Shown: positions 39,929-50,037, numbered from the stretch's first letter. The stretch is 64,000 nucleotides of DNA from Candidatus Bipolaricaulota bacterium (GCA_030550535.1 JAUQPF010000007.1:43988-107987); one strand, 5' to 3'. Numbers and translations are program-made. The notes: generated by a model from the letters alone, not told the origin.

Positions 39929-40660
39929 CTAGCCCTGCAGGAACGCGGCGGCCGCGCGGTCCACAAGCACCGTGAGGTTGGGGTGCAGCGGCAGAACCGA
40001 GGCCGGCACCGCCGGCGTCACCGGCCCCTCCAAGGCTCGGGCCAATATCCCCGCTTTCTCTATCCCCGACACCAAAAGGAGGACCTCCCGGGCGTTCATG
40101 AGGGTGCGGATCCCTAGGGTGATGGCCCGCTTGGGCACGTTTCCAAGGCCCCCGAAACGCTCGGCCTCGGCCGCGCGGGTCTCCTCCGTAAGCTCCGCCA
40201 CGTGGGTGCGGCGCTCGAAGGGCGTGCCCGGCTCGTTGAACGCGATGTGCCCGTTTCGCCCTAAACCCAAAATGGCAAGGTCAAGTCCGCCGGCTCCTTG
40301 GATCAGCGCCTCGTACCTTTGGCACTCCCCCGTGGGATCCGCGGGGAGACTCTGGGGGATGTGCCGGGCCTCGGGCCGCAGATTCACTTGGCCCCAGAAA
40401 TGGCGTTCCATGTAGCTTCGAAAGGAAGCGGGATGGTTGGGAGGGATCCCCAAGAACTCGTCCAAATTGAAGGCCGTGGCGCGCGAAAAATCGAGAAGGC
40501 CCTCGCGGTGAAGCCGAGCCAGCTCTCGATAAAGGCCCAGAGGAGTTTCTCCGGTGGGGAGCGCAAGGACGAGGTCGGGTTTAGCTAAAAGCCGACGAGC
40601 CACGAAGCGCGCGGCCTCCCGCGAAAGCGCCAGGTAATCGTCCACGACGATGAGCCGCAT
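39929..40660 (-). CDS. nagB: Glucosamine-6-phosphate deaminase
   Basis: ALPTGETPLGLYREL, FNLDEFLGIP, ILGLGRNGHIAFNEPGTPF; start ATG 40660. Confidence 0.93.
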   Translation of the reverse strand: MRLIVVDDYLALSREAARFVARRLLAKPDLVLALPTGETPLGLYRELARLHREGLLDFSRATAFNLDEFLGIPPNHPASFRSYMERHFWGQVNLRPEARHIPQSLPADPTGECQRYEALIQGAGGLDLAILGLGRNGHIAFNEPGTPFERRTHVAELTEETRAAEAERFGGLGNVPKRAITLGIRTLMNAREVLLLVSGIEKAGILARALEGPVTPAVPASVLPLHPNLTVLVDRAAAAFLQG

Positions 40661-40664
40661 GGGG

Positions 40665-41804
40665 CTAGGTTCGCGCGTACACGATCTTCCCACCAAGGAT
40701 CGTGTAGTGCACGGTGAAGTTCTCGTCAAAGATCACCAAATCCGCATCCTTTCCCACGGCAAGGCTCCCCTTTCGGTCGTCGATCCCAAGGAGCCGGGCA
40801 GGGTTGAGGGTGGCGCAGCGCACGGCCTCGGGAAGGGAGCATCCCGTGAATTCCAGGAAGTTCTTCACCGCCCGATCCAGGGTGAGGGTGCTCCCCGCCA
40901 AAGTCCCATCGGGAAGGCGAGGGATCCCCTGTTCTACGCGCACTTGCTCCCCAAAGAGAACGTATACCCCGTCGGGAAGACCTGTGGGAGCCACGGCGTC
41001 GGAGATCAGAAGGAGACGGTCAAACCCCTTGAGTTTGGCCGCAAGGCGCACGGCCGCGGGGTGCACGTGGGCCCCATCGCAGATCAGGCTCACAAACACA
41101 TCCGAGTCTAGAGCCGCACCCACAAGACCAGGGTCGCGGTGGTGGAAGGGACGCATCCCATTGAAAAGGTGGGCGACGAGGGAGATCCCCAAGGAAAAGG
41201 CCTGGAGGGCCTCCTCGTAGGTCGCGTCGGAATGCCCGGCGGCGCAGATCACCTCCCGGGCTCGAAGCTCCCGCAAAACCTCCCCGGCGCCCGGAAGCTC
41301 TGGGGCCAAGGTCCAAAGCCTGACCAATCCAGGAAAATCCGAAAGAACGGAGCGCACAAGCGCAGGGGAGGGCAGATGCAGGTGCTCTTTGGGGTGGGCA
41401 CCCCGACGGGCCGCCGCAAGGAAGGGGCCTTCCATGTGGACCCCAAGGAGGGCCGGATGAGCGACGGCTCGCAGCCGCATTAGGGCGGCGCGCAGTTCCG
41501 CCCAGGGAGCGGAGGTGAGGGTGGCCAAAACCCCAGTAGTCCCGTGCCGAACAAAAAAGTCCAGGACCGCCGGGATCGCTTCGGGCGAGGCGGTCAAAAA
41601 GTCGTACCCCAAAGCGCCGTTGGCCTGCACGTCCAAAAAACCAGGGGCCACGTAGAGGGAATCCACACGGACCGTGGCCTCCGCCCCCTGGGCCGCCCTC
41701 GGACCAAGGGCGAGGATCCTTCCCCCGCCGATCCAAAGGTCCCCGGGAAGCGCCCGATCGGGAAAGACGAGGAGCCCGCCCACGAGACCCAGCGTCCCTG
41801 CCAT
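40665..41804 (-). CDS. nagA: N-acetylglucosamine-6-phosphate deacetylase
   Basis: APGFLDVQANGALGYDF, HMEGPFL, AAGHSDATYEEA, HLFNGMRPFHHRDPGLVGAAL. Confidence 0.92.
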   Translation of the reverse strand: MAGTLGLVGGLLVFPDRALPGDLWIGGGRILALGPRAAQGAEATVRVDSLYVAPGFLDVQANGALGYDFLTASPEAIPAVLDFFVRHGTTGVLATLTSAPWAELRAALMRLRAVAHPALLGVHMEGPFLAAARRGAHPKEHLHLPSPALVRSVLSDFPGLVRLWTLAPELPGAGEVLRELRAREVICAAGHSDATYEEALQAFSLGISLVAHLFNGMRPFHHRDPGLVGAALDSDVFVSLICDGAHVHPAAVRLAAKLKGFDRLLLISDAVAPTGLPDGVYVLFGEQVRVEQGIPRLPDGTLAGSTLTLDRAVKNFLEFTGCSLPEAVRCATLNPARLLGIDDRKGSLAVGKDADLVIFDENFTVHYTILGGKIVYART

Positions 41805-41820
41805 GGACGGCCTTAAGGGT

Positions 41821-41851
41821 AAAAGAAAAGGGCCGGGAAACATCCCGGCCC
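41821..41851 (-). terminator. Intrinsic terminator between carbamoyltransferase operon and nagA
   Basis: Minus strand GGGCCGGGA-TGTT-TCCCGGCCC-TTTTCTTTT. Confidence 0.8.
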
Positions 41852-41876
41852 TCGTCCCCGTTGCGTTTCCCCAAGA

Positions 41877-42908
41877 TCACGAGGGGCGGCCGCCCATGGT
41901 GAGGGAAAGGATAGCCTTCTGCACGTGCAAGCGGTTTTCCGCTTGGTCGTACATCCAGGAGAGCTCGGGATCGTCGCAGATCTCTGGGTCAGCCTCGTGC
42001 CCGCGGTCGATGGGCATGACGTGCATGAGGTAACCTGGCTTGCACAGCTCCCTCTGGCGCTTGCGCGTGTACTTCCAGTCCTTGAACTTCTCGGCGTTCT
42101 TGATCTCCGCCTCTTTGCCGATCTCGTAGCGACGGAGGCTCATCCAGCCCCGCGGGAACACGATGGTGGCGCCCTTGAGGGCCCCGTCGAGGTCGTCGGT
42201 GACCTCGAACTTCCCGCCGCTTTGGGCCGCGTACTTCTTGGCGAGCTCCAGGGCCTCGGGCTCCAGCTCGTACCCCTTGGGATGGGCCACGACCACCTCC
42301 ATCCCGAAGCGCGCGGCCACGATCATCTCCTCCTGCACGGAGCCGAGCGAACGCGCCCAAGGGGAGTAGGCCCACATGATGGTGTACCGCACGCCCCTAA
42401 GGTCCGTGCCCAGCTTCTCCCGAATGGTGTAGATGTCGGTGAGGCCCTGGCAGGGGTGCCAGGCGTTCGAAGCCATGTTGATCACGGGGATGTCCGCGTG
42501 CTCCGCGAACTTGTAGAGGATCTCGGTGTCCTCGCCCCAGCGGGAGACCTTGTCCTCCAAAAGGCGAATGCCAATGCCGTGGGCGTAGCGGCTCATGACT
42601 TTGGCCGTGTCCTTGATGGTCTCGCCCGCGCCGGGCTTGTCCTCCAAAGAGAGGCGGAGGTCCGCGCCCGTGATGTACTGGGCGTGGCCGCCCAGCTGGG
42701 TCATGGCCGTCTCAAAGGAAAGGCGCGTGCGCGTGGAGGGGTTGAAGAAGAGCATGAGGAACGTTTTGTCCTTGAGGGTGTGGTGGGGCACGCCCGCGTA
42801 GTAGAGGGCCTTCAGTTCGTCCGTGACCTTGAGGACGATCTCCAGCTCCTCCTTCGTCCAGTCCTTCGTGCTGATGAGGTCCTTGCCGGCCAGGTTGTAC
42901 CAGCTCAT
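41877..42908 (-). CDS. Carbamoyltransferase of the ornithine/knotted (YgeW-like) family
   Basis: FNPSTRTRLSFETAMTQLGGHAQYI; MWAYSPWARSLGSVQEEM; HVMPIDRGHE; start ATG 42908 after GAGGTGG. Confidence 0.85.
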   Translation of the reverse strand: MSWYNLAGKDLISTKDWTKEELEIVLKVTDELKALYYAGVPHHTLKDKTFLMLFFNPSTRTRLSFETAMTQLGGHAQYITGADLRLSLEDKPGAGETIKDTAKVMSRYAHGIGIRLLEDKVSRWGEDTEILYKFAEHADIPVINMASNAWHPCQGLTDIYTIREKLGTDLRGVRYTIMWAYSPWARSLGSVQEEMIVAARFGMEVVVAHPKGYELEPEALELAKKYAAQSGGKFEVTDDLDGALKGATIVFPRGWMSLRRYEIGKEAEIKNAEKFKDWKYTRKRQRELCKPGYLMHVMPIDRGHEADPEICDDPELSWMYDQAENRLHVQKAILSLTMGGRPS

Positions 42909-42916
42909 CGTCCACC

Positions 42917-43951
42917 TCACATGATGAGGGCCATGAGCCCCTTTTGGGCGTGGAGGCGGTTCCCCGCCTGCTCCACGATCACGGAGTTCGGACCATCGAT
43001 GACCTCGTCGGTGACCTCCATGCCCCGGTCCGCAGGAAGACAGTGCATGTAGATCGCGTCGTTGGTGAGCTTCATCTTCTCCACCGTGGTGATCCAGTGC
43101 CGGTTGGCCTCGAACAGGGCTTTGGCCTTCTCCACATCGAGGGGGGTCTTGCCATCCGTGGGCTGGCAGGTCCAGGACTTGGGGTACACGATGTCCGCGT
43201 CCTTAAAGGCCTCGTCCATGTCGTGCACGATCTTGAAGGAGCCCCCGTACTTCTTCACGTTCTTCTGGACGAAGTTGAGGATGTTGGGGTCGAGATCGAA
43301 GCCCTTGGGGTGGGCCAGGGTGATGTCCATGCCGAAGTAGGAGGCGATCATGATGGCGCCTTGGGGAACCGCCAGGGGCTTCTCCACTGAGCCCGAGTAG
43401 GCCCAGCTCATCACGAACTTCTTGCCGCGCAGATCCGTGCCGAACTTCTCCATGATGGTCATGATGTCCGCGAGGGCTTGGCAGGGATGGTCCACGTCGT
43501 CCTCCATGTTGATCACAGGGATGCGGGCCCAGCGGGCGAACTCCTGGATGATGAGCCGGCCCTTTCCGTAGATCCAGCCCGTGGGCTTCCCATAGATGCG
43601 GATGGCGATGCCGTGCCCCATCTCCGCGAGGACCCGCGCCACGTCGGCGATGCGCTCCGTGGCGTAGGCCTTCTCCTCGCCGGGGAGTGCGGGGGTGTAC
43701 ACGGCCTCCGGCTCCAAGTAGTGGGCATGCCCGCCAAGCTGGGTCATCCCCGCCTCGAAGGAGTTGCGGGTCCGAAGCGACCGGTTGTAGAAGAACATGA
43801 ACAGGGTCTTGCCCCTGAGGAGCTCGTGGGGCTCACCCCGGATGAACTTGCGCTTGAGGTCGAACGCCGTTTCCAGGATGGTCTCGAGCTCCTCCCGGTC
43901 GAAGTCCATGATGGTGATGAAATCCCGACCCCGAAGATCCGTCGCCGCCAT
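42917..43951 (-). CDS. Carbamoyltransferase of the ornithine/knotted (YgeW-like) family, second paralog
   Basis: FYNRSLRTRNSFEAGMTQLGGHAHYL; MSWAYSGSVEKPLAVPQG; MHCLPADRGMEV; start ATG 43951 after AGGAGG. Confidence 0.87.
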   Translation of the reverse strand: MAATDLRGRDFITIMDFDREELETILETAFDLKRKFIRGEPHELLRGKTLFMFFYNRSLRTRNSFEAGMTQLGGHAHYLEPEAVYTPALPGEEKAYATERIADVARVLAEMGHGIAIRIYGKPTGWIYGKGRLIIQEFARWARIPVINMEDDVDHPCQALADIMTIMEKFGTDLRGKKFVMSWAYSGSVEKPLAVPQGAIMIASYFGMDITLAHPKGFDLDPNILNFVQKNVKKYGGSFKIVHDMDEAFKDADIVYPKSWTCQPTDGKTPLDVEKAKALFEANRHWITTVEKMKLTNDAIYMHCLPADRGMEVTDEVIDGPNSVIVEQAGNRLHAQKGLMALIM

Positions 43952-43977
43952 ACGCAACCTCCTTTGGATTTAGCGGG

Positions 43978-44922
43978 TTAGTCCCGCACGATTTGCGTCC
44001 CTGCTCGGCCCTCCAAGGCCGCCCCGGCTTGGTTCAGGGAGGCGATGAGGGCGAGCTCCCCGCCCGCCTCCACGAACCGCACACAGGCCCGGACCTTGGG
44101 CTCCATGGACCCTTTGGCGAAGTGCCCCTCCGCAAGGTACTGCTTGGCCTCGGAGACGGTCATGCGGGAGAGGGCAACCTCCTCGGGTTTTCGATAGTTG
44201 AGGCGCACGCGATCCACGTCGGTGAGGATGAGGAACACATGAGCTCCCACGTCCTCGGCCAGACGCTCGCCCGCCAGGTCCTTGTCGATCACGGCCTCCA
44301 CCCCGCGATAGGAACCGTTCTCCCTGATCACGGGGATCCCGCCGCCGCCGGAGGCGATGACGATGGCCCCGTTCTCCACAAGGATGCGGATGGCTTCCTT
44401 CTCCACGATGGCCTTAGGATCCGGGGAGGGCACGACCCTCCGCCAGCCCCGGCCTGCGTCCTCTACAATGTGCCAGCCCTTCTCCTCTTTTAGGCGCAAG
44501 GCCTCCTCTTGGGTGTAGAAGGGGCCCACGGGCTTCGTGGGGTTCTGGAAGGCCGGGTCGTTTTTGTCCACGAGGACCTGGGTGACCACGGTGACCACGG
44601 GGATGTCGGGGCGGCCGCGGCGGGCTAGCACGTTGTGCATGGCCTGCTGGATCATGTACCCGATCATCCCCTGGGACTCCGCGCCGCATACATCCATGGG
44701 CATGGGGGGAACGAGATGCTTTCCCGCTTCGTTCTGAAGGAGGATGTTCCCCACTTGAGGGCCGTTCCCATGGGTGATGACGAGCCGCCACTTCCCGGAG
44801 AGGACAAGATCCGCAAGCTGCTCCACGGCGTTGTAGACGTTTTGCATTTGTTCCTCAAAGGTTCCCTTTTGCCCGACCTGAAGAAGGGCGTTCCCGCCCA
44901 AAGCGACCACCACGGTCTTCAT
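43978..44922 (-). CDS. arcC: Carbamate kinase
   Basis: [53 protein letters not shown]. Confidence 0.95.
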   Translation of the reverse strand: MKTVVVALGGNALLQVGQKGTFEEQMQNVYNAVEQLADLVLSGKWRLVITHGNGPQVGNILLQNEAGKHLVPPMPMDVCGAESQGMIGYMIQQAMHNVLARRGRPDIPVVTVVTQVLVDKNDPAFQNPTKPVGPFYTQEEALRLKEEKGWHIVEDAGRGWRRVVPSPDPKAIVEKEAIRILVENGAIVIASGGGGIPVIRENGSYRGVEAVIDKDLAGERLAEDVGAHVFLILTDVDRVRLNYRKPEEVALSRMTVSEAKQYLAEGHFAKGSMEPKVRACVRFVEAGGELALIASLNQAGAALEGRAGTQIVRD

Positions 44923-44935
44923 ACGTTCGACCTCC

Positions 44936-45658
44936 TCAGGTTTCCGCGTTTTCCTCGCCCTGCACCAGGCGCCACATGCGCAGCCAATGGGCGTGCATGG
45001 CCTCGTGGGCCCGCGCCCCGTCCTTTTGAGCCACGGCCTCCGCCACCCTCCGGTGGAGGGAGGCCACCTCTGTAATGCTCGCCAGGTCCTTCATGTAGTA
45101 CTCGCGGGTGAACTCCCGGTAGATGCGCTGGTCCATGGTGTTGATGAGGGGGGTCATGGCCGCCGCGAGAAGGGAGTTCCCCGTGGCCTGCACCAAGGCC
45201 AGGTGGAAGCGCTTGTCGGCGGTGAAGTACTCGTCGAACCGCTCAGGGCTGGCAAGTTTCTCCAGCTCCTCGCAAATGGCGAAAAGGAGGTCAGCCTGTT
45301 CGGGGGTGCGTTTTTGCGCGGCCAGGGCGGCCACCGCGGGCTCCAGGACCGTGCGGGCCTCCATGATCTCCAGGCAGCTCGCCTCGCTCTCCAGAAGGAA
45401 GAGGGCTTCGAAGGCCATGGATTCCGTGGGGTTTTTCACGAAGTTGCCGATGCCGGGGCGGGCCTCGATGAGGCCCACCGCGGCGAGGGCGGAGAGGGCC
45501 TCGCGCACGGTGGGCCGGCTCACCCCCATCATCTGGGCGAGCTCCGCCTCGGAGGGAAGCTTCGTGTCCACGGGGAAGACGCCCTCCTTGATGGCCCGCA
45601 AAAGCTGCTGGGCCACGGCGGTGGAGGCCTTGGTGGGCCGGACCTTGTGGAACTCCAT
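44936..45658 (-). CDS. GntR family (FCD/FadR subfamily) transcriptional regulator
   Basis: w[47 protein letters not shown]-like C-terminal domain. Confidence 0.93.
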   Translation of the reverse strand: MEFHKVRPTKASTAVAQQLLRAIKEGVFPVDTKLPSEAELAQMMGVSRPTVREALSALAAVGLIEARPGIGNFVKNPTESMAFEALFLLESEASCLEIMEARTVLEPAVAALAAQKRTPEQADLLFAICEELEKLASPERFDEYFTADKRFHLALVQATGNSLLAAAMTPLINTMDQRIYREFTREYYMKDLASITEVASLHRRVAEAVAQKDGARAHEAMHAHWLRMWRLVQGEENAET

Positions 45659-45662
45659 AGGG

Positions 45663-45681
45663 TTGTCTACCTGTCAGACAA
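45663..45681. promoter_or_regulatory. Putative GntR operator in divergent promoter region
   Basis: Inverted repeat TTGTCT-N7-AGACAA between divergent GntR and PLP-lyase genes. Confidence 0.6.
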
Positions 45682-45727
45682 CATGGTAGCATTGGGATCA
45701 AACCCCGTCAACCGGAAAGGAGCGGCG

Positions 45728-47191
45728 ATGATCGACCTCACCGTGCAGGAGGAAGTGCGGCGCAAAAACGCCCGCCTGGCCCGGGACAAGAACATCCTCA
45801 TCCCCACCTTTCGTCAGATGCGCGATCCCCGCCTCGTCCCCGACCGGGTGAAAGAGGAGCTCAAGGAAATCGGCCTTTGGGACCTCCATCCCCGCAACCT
45901 CTTCCGCATCACTTGGAAAAACGAGCCCATCCCTAAAGGCGGCGGCTTTGGAAGGGTGAACTACCTCGTGTTCCCCGAGGAGCTCACCGGGGTTCCCGCC
46001 CGGATCGTGGCCCTGGTGGGGAAATGGTTTCCCACCGGAGCCCACAAGGTGGGCGCCACCTTTGGGTGCTTGGCCCCCCGCCTCGTGACCGGGCAATTCG
46101 ACCCCACCCGGCACAAGGCCGTCTGGCCCTCCACCGGGAACTTCTGCCGCGGCGGGGCCTACGTGGCCAACCTCTTAGGATGCGAATCGATCGCCATCCT
46201 TCCCGAAGGCATGTCCAAGGAACGCTTCGAGTGGCTCCGCAAAATCGCGGGCGAGATCATCGCCACCCCCGGAACCGAATCCAACGTGTGGGAGATCTTC
46301 ATGAAGTGCAAGGAGCTGCAGGCGACCCGCACGGACGTCATGATCTTCAACCAGTTCGATGAGTTTGGGAACCACCTTTGGCACTACGCCGTGACCGGGC
46401 CGGCCATGGAGGAGGTCCTCCAGGAGGAAATGGGGCCGGGCGCGCGCTTCCAGGGGGTCGTTCTCACCTCCGGTTCCGCCGGCACCTTGGGCTGTGCGGA
46501 TTACCTGAAGGAGCGGTTCCCCAAGGCCAAGCTCGCCGTGGGCGAGTCCCTCCAGTGCCCCACTCTCCTCCAGAACGGTTTTGGTGCCCACCGCATCGAA
46601 GGGATCGGCGACAAACATGTGCCCTGGATCCACAACGTGCGCAACACCGATATGGTCATTGCCATCGACGACGAGGCCCCCATCTCCTTGATCCGACTTT
46701 TCAACGAGCCGGCGGGCCGGGAGTACCTGCGCAAGGAGGGCGTTCCCGTGGACCTCGTAGAAAAACTCGACCTCATCGGGATCTCCGGTGCGGCCAACCT
46801 CATCGCCGCCGTGAAGTTCGCCCGCTATTTTGAGCTCACCTCCCGGGACTGGGTGATCACGGTGCTCACGGACTCCATGGAGCTCTACCAGAGTCGGCTT
46901 CAGGAGCTGCGGGAGGAGCGCGGTCCCTACACGGAGCGGCAGGCCGCCGTGGATCACCAGCGCTTCCTGCGCGGCCTCTCCACGGACTGGATGCTGGAGC
47001 TCTCCTACTGGGACCGGCGGCGCATCCACAACCTCAAGTACTTCACGTGGGTGGAACAGATGGGCAAAAGCGCGGAGGAGCTCCTCGCCCAGTGGTACGA
47101 GTGGCCCGACTACTGGGACCGCATCCACCGCCAGGTGGAGGAGATCGACGCGCTCATCGAGGAGTTCAACCGCCTAGCCGGCTGGAGCTGA
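45728..47191 (+). CDS. PLP-dependent lyase (tryptophan-synthase-beta/cysteine synthase fold)
   Basis: GKWFPTGAHKVGATFGCLAPRLVTG, STGNFCRGGAYVANLLG, VVLTSGSAGTLGCADYL; start ATG 45728. Confidence 0.8.
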   Translation: MIDLTVQEEVRRKNARLARDKNILIPTFRQMRDPRLVPDRVKEELKEIGLWDLHPRNLFRITWKNEPIPKGGGFGRVNYLVFPEELTGVPARIVALVGKWFPTGAHKVGATFGCLAPRLVTGQFDPTRHKAVWPSTGNFCRGGAYVANLLGCESIAILPEGMSKERFEWLRKIAGEIIATPGTESNVWEIFMKCKELQATRTDVMIFNQFDEFGNHLWHYAVTGPAMEEVLQEEMGPGARFQGVVLTSGSAGTLGCADYLKERFPKAKLAVGESLQCPTLLQNGFGAHRIEGIGDKHVPWIHNVRNTDMVIAIDDEAPISLIRLFNEPAGREYLRKEGVPVDLVEKLDLIGISGAANLIAAVKFARYFELTSRDWVITVLTDSMELYQSRLQELREERGPYTERQAAVDHQRFLRGLSTDWMLELSYWDRRRIHNLKYFTWVEQMGKSAEELLAQWYEWPDYWDRIHRQVEEIDALIEEFNRLAGWS

Positions 47192-48103
47192 GTACACGGG
47201 GGTGCACCAGGCCCGGTAGCGCGGCTCCTTGCCGCGCACGATCCGCTCGTAGAGGTCGCGGAGCTGGGTGAAGATGGGGCCGGGCTTTCCCGTCCCGATC
47301 CGGCGACGGTCGATCTCCACCACGGGGGCAAGCCCCGCCGCCGTTCCCGTGAGGAACACCTCCTCCGCCAAATAGAGCTCGGTGCGGTCCACGGGACGCT
47401 CCACCACCGGAATCCCCAGGTCCCGGGCGAGGGCGATCACCGTGTCCCGGGTGATCCCCTCGAGGATGTTGGCGGTGATGGGCGGGGTCACCAGGACCCC
47501 TTCCCGCACCAAAAACAGGTTCTCCGCGCTCCCCTCCGCGACCTGACCGTCCTCGTTGAGGACGATGGCCTCGTCGAACCCCGCGAGGTACGCCTCGGTC
47601 TTCGCCAGGGCGGAGTTCACGTAGGCCCCGGTGATCTTGGCCCGGGCGGGAATGGCGTTGTCCTCCACCCGCCGCCAGGAGGAGACCATGGCCCGAATCC
47701 CGCCCTCCGGAAGGTAGGCCTGAAAGGGGACAGCAAAGATGGCGAGGTCGCTTTCCAGGTTATGGAGCCGGACCCCGATCTCCTCGCTCGCTTTGTAGGC
47801 GATGGGGCGGATGTACACGTCCTCCTGAAACCCCTCCCGCTGCAGGAGCTCCACGGTGATCCGGCACAGGTCCTCCACGGTGTGGGGAAGATCGATGAGG
47901 AGGACGCGGGCGCTGCGCAAAAGCCGTACGTAGTGCTCGCGCATGCGGAATGCAAAAAGCTCCCCTTCTTCGGCGTTCCAGAAGGCCCGGATCCCCTCGA
48001 ACACCCCGGTTCCGTAGTTGAAGGCGGAGGTCATCACCGAGATCTTGGCCTCCTGGATCGGCCGGATCTCCCCGCGAAAGAAGGCGAAGCGGTTTTTGGC
48101 CAT
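47174..48103 (-). CDS. ilvE: Branched-chain-amino-acid transaminase
   Basis: ISVMTSAFNYGTGVFEGIRAFWNAEEGELFAFRMREHYVRLLRSARV; EGSAENLFLV. Confidence 0.92.
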   Translation of the reverse strand: MAKNRFAFFRGEIRPIQEAKISVMTSAFNYGTGVFEGIRAFWNAEEGELFAFRMREHYVRLLRSARVLLIDLPHTVEDLCRITVELLQREGFQEDVYIRPIAYKASEEIGVRLHNLESDLAIFAVPFQAYLPEGGIRAMVSSWRRVEDNAIPARAKITGAYVNSALAKTEAYLAGFDEAIVLNEDGQVAEGSAENLFLVREGVLVTPPITANILEGITRDTVIALARDLGIPVVERPVDRTELYLAEEVFLTGTAAGLAPVVEIDRRRIGTGKPGPIFTQLRDLYERIVRGKEPRYRAWCTPVYSAPAG

Positions 48104-48190
48104 AACCCACCTCGTTTGACCCTAGCGAAGGGGAAGGGCCAAAGCAACTAGGTGGGAAGGGTGAGGCAAACCGAGTAAATTGCGGGGAGT

Positions 48191-48982
48191 ATGGATCCGC
48201 AACTCTTCAGACGCCTCGCGGAAGCCGTGGAACAGGGGGAGGAGGCGGTGCTCGTCACCGTGGTGGCTGTGGAGGGGGCAGCGCCTCGGGAGCCGGGCGC
48301 CCGCATGCTCGTCTTTTCGGACGGCCGGGTGGAAGGGACCGTGGGTGGAGGAGCCCTAGAACAGCACGCCGTGCAGCGCGCCCTGGCCCTCCTGAGGAAC
48401 GGCCCCCGCACCCTCCTTGAAACCCACGACCTGCGAAATTTGGGCATGCTGTGCGGAGGGCGCACCACCCTGTTTTACGAAGTGCTCGTCGCCCCTCCCA
48501 AGCTTTTCATCTTCGGAGCGGGGCACGTGGGCGCGCTTCTTGCCCGCTTGGCCCGCGCGACCACGCCCTGGCGGATCGTCCTTGTGGACGACCGGCCCGA
48601 ACGCCTGCAGGCCCTTCCCCCGGGGATCGATGGCCACCACGCCCCGCACTACCAAGAGCTTCCAGACCTCAAGGGCAAGGTTTACGCCGTGGTCGCCACG
48701 GAAAGCCACGACACCGACTTTCGGGTGCTCTTGAAGCTTTTGCGTGAGGAACCCGGGCCGGCGTATCTGGGGATGCTGGGCTCGCGGGCCAAGGCCGCGG
48801 AGATGCGGGAAAAGCTTCGGTCCCAAGGCCTCTCCCCTGAGAAGGTGGAGAGGGTGCGCTGTCCTGTGGGACTGCCGCTGGGCGGGAAGGACCCCGGCGC
48901 GGTGGCCCTCTCCATCCTCGCGGAACTCCTCGCTTTCCACCACGGTCGTCTGGCCGAGGCCCAGGCCCGTCTTTCCCCGTGA
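48191..48982 (+). CDS. XdhC family protein (Mo-hydroxylase cofactor maturation)
   Basis: VEGAAPREPGARMLVFSDGRVEGTVGGGALE; FGAGHVGALLARLA; YLGMLGSRAKAAEM. Confidence 0.9.
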   Translation: MDPQLFRRLAEAVEQGEEAVLVTVVAVEGAAPREPGARMLVFSDGRVEGTVGGGALEQHAVQRALALLRNGPRTLLETHDLRNLGMLCGGRTTLFYEVLVAPPKLFIFGAGHVGALLARLARATTPWRIVLVDDRPERLQALPPGIDGHHAPHYQELPDLKGKVYAVVATESHDTDFRVLLKLLREEPGPAYLGMLGSRAKAAEMREKLRSQGLSPEKVERVRCPVGLPLGGKDPGAVALSILAELLAFHHGRLAEAQARLSP

Positions 48983-49488
48983 ACGCCGAGCTCGTCCTTC
49001 GCGCCCAAAGGGCCGGGAAACGCGCGCTCCTCCTTTCCGGCCCCATAGGGAGCGGGAAGACCTCGGCGGTTCTGTCCCTAAGCGCTGAGCTCTTAGGGAT
49101 GGGGGTGGCTTTGGATGGGGTAGCCTCCCCGCGCATCCTGAAGAACGGGAAAACCTTGGGCTATTGGGTGCGCAGGCTGCCAAGCGGGGAGGAGCGGCTC
49201 CTCTGCGCTTTGGAGCCGCCCGGCCTTCCCTTGGGCCGCTTCTTCTTCCGGCCGGAGGCCCTGGAGTTCGCCAACACCGTTTTGGTGAGGGCCGCTAAGG
49301 AAGCGGAGGTGGTGGCGATCGACGAGGTTGGCCCCTTGGAGCTCGCCGGCGGCGGGTTCCTCCCGGGATTGCAGGCCTGCCTTTCCTCTAAAGCTTTCCT
49401 CATCCTCACCGTGCGCCCGCACCTTGTGCCCTCGGTCCAAGGTTGGTTCGGCGCCAAAGCCCTGGAGATCCGCTTGCCGGCGCGGTGA
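48979..49488 (+). CDS. THEP1-like NTPase (NTPase_1/DUF2478-type)
   Basis: LLSGPIGSGKTSAVLSL; FRPEALEFANTVLVRAAKEAEVVAIDEVGPLELAGGGF. Confidence 0.75.
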   Translation: MNAELVLRAQRAGKRALLLSGPIGSGKTSAVLSLSAELLGMGVALDGVASPRILKNGKTLGYWVRRLPSGEERLLCALEPPGLPLGRFFFRPEALEFANTVLVRAAKEAEVVAIDEVGPLELAGGGFLPGLQACLSSKAFLILTVRPHLVPSVQGWFGAKALEIRLPAR

Positions 49489-49612
49489 CCCACGCCGTGT
49501 GCCGCCTTAAAAGGTCGGGCCTACCCAGGGCAGCCGAGCACGTCCCCCTCGGCCTCTTCGGCGGTGGCGAACTTCCGGGTTTGCGTTATCCTGCGGCACA
49601 ATCAAAGGGGGT

Positions 49613-50035
49613 ATGATGGCGGAAGCGGAAGAAAAGCTTTGGGAAATCGTGGAGGAGAGCGAGATCGCGCTCTTCATCACCCAGGCCGACGGCTACCCGC
49701 GGGTGCGGCCCATGACCCTTTTGGCCTACGAGGAGGAGGGCGGGGTCTGGTTCGCCACGAGCAAGTCCTCCCGCAAGGTGGAGGAGATCGCGAGGAACCC
49801 GAAGGTCACCGTGTGCTTTCTGGACTTGGAGGGTGGGGCCTACGCCCAGCTCTTCGGCACGGCCACCGTCGTGGAGGACAAGGCCACCAAGGAGGAGTTC
49901 TGGGACGAGGAGTGGGAGGAGTACTGGGAGGGGCCGGAGGACCCGGACTACGTGCTTTTGCACGTGGAGGTGCACAAGGCCGAGTACTACCTCCTTGAGG
50001 CCGACGAGCTCTGGGTGGTGGAGTTCGAAGGCTGA
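49613..50035 (+). CDS. Pyridoxamine 5'-phosphate oxidase family protein
   Basis: 140 aa; LFITQADGYPRVRPMTLLAYEEEGGVWFATSKSSRKVEEIARNPKVTVCFLD. Confidence 0.88.
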   Translation: MMAEAEEKLWEIVEESEIALFITQADGYPRVRPMTLLAYEEEGGVWFATSKSSRKVEEIARNPKVTVCFLDLEGGAYAQLFGTATVVEDKATKEEFWDEEWEEYWEGPEDPDYVLLHVEVHKAEYYLLEADELWVVEFEG

Positions 50036-50037
50036 GG

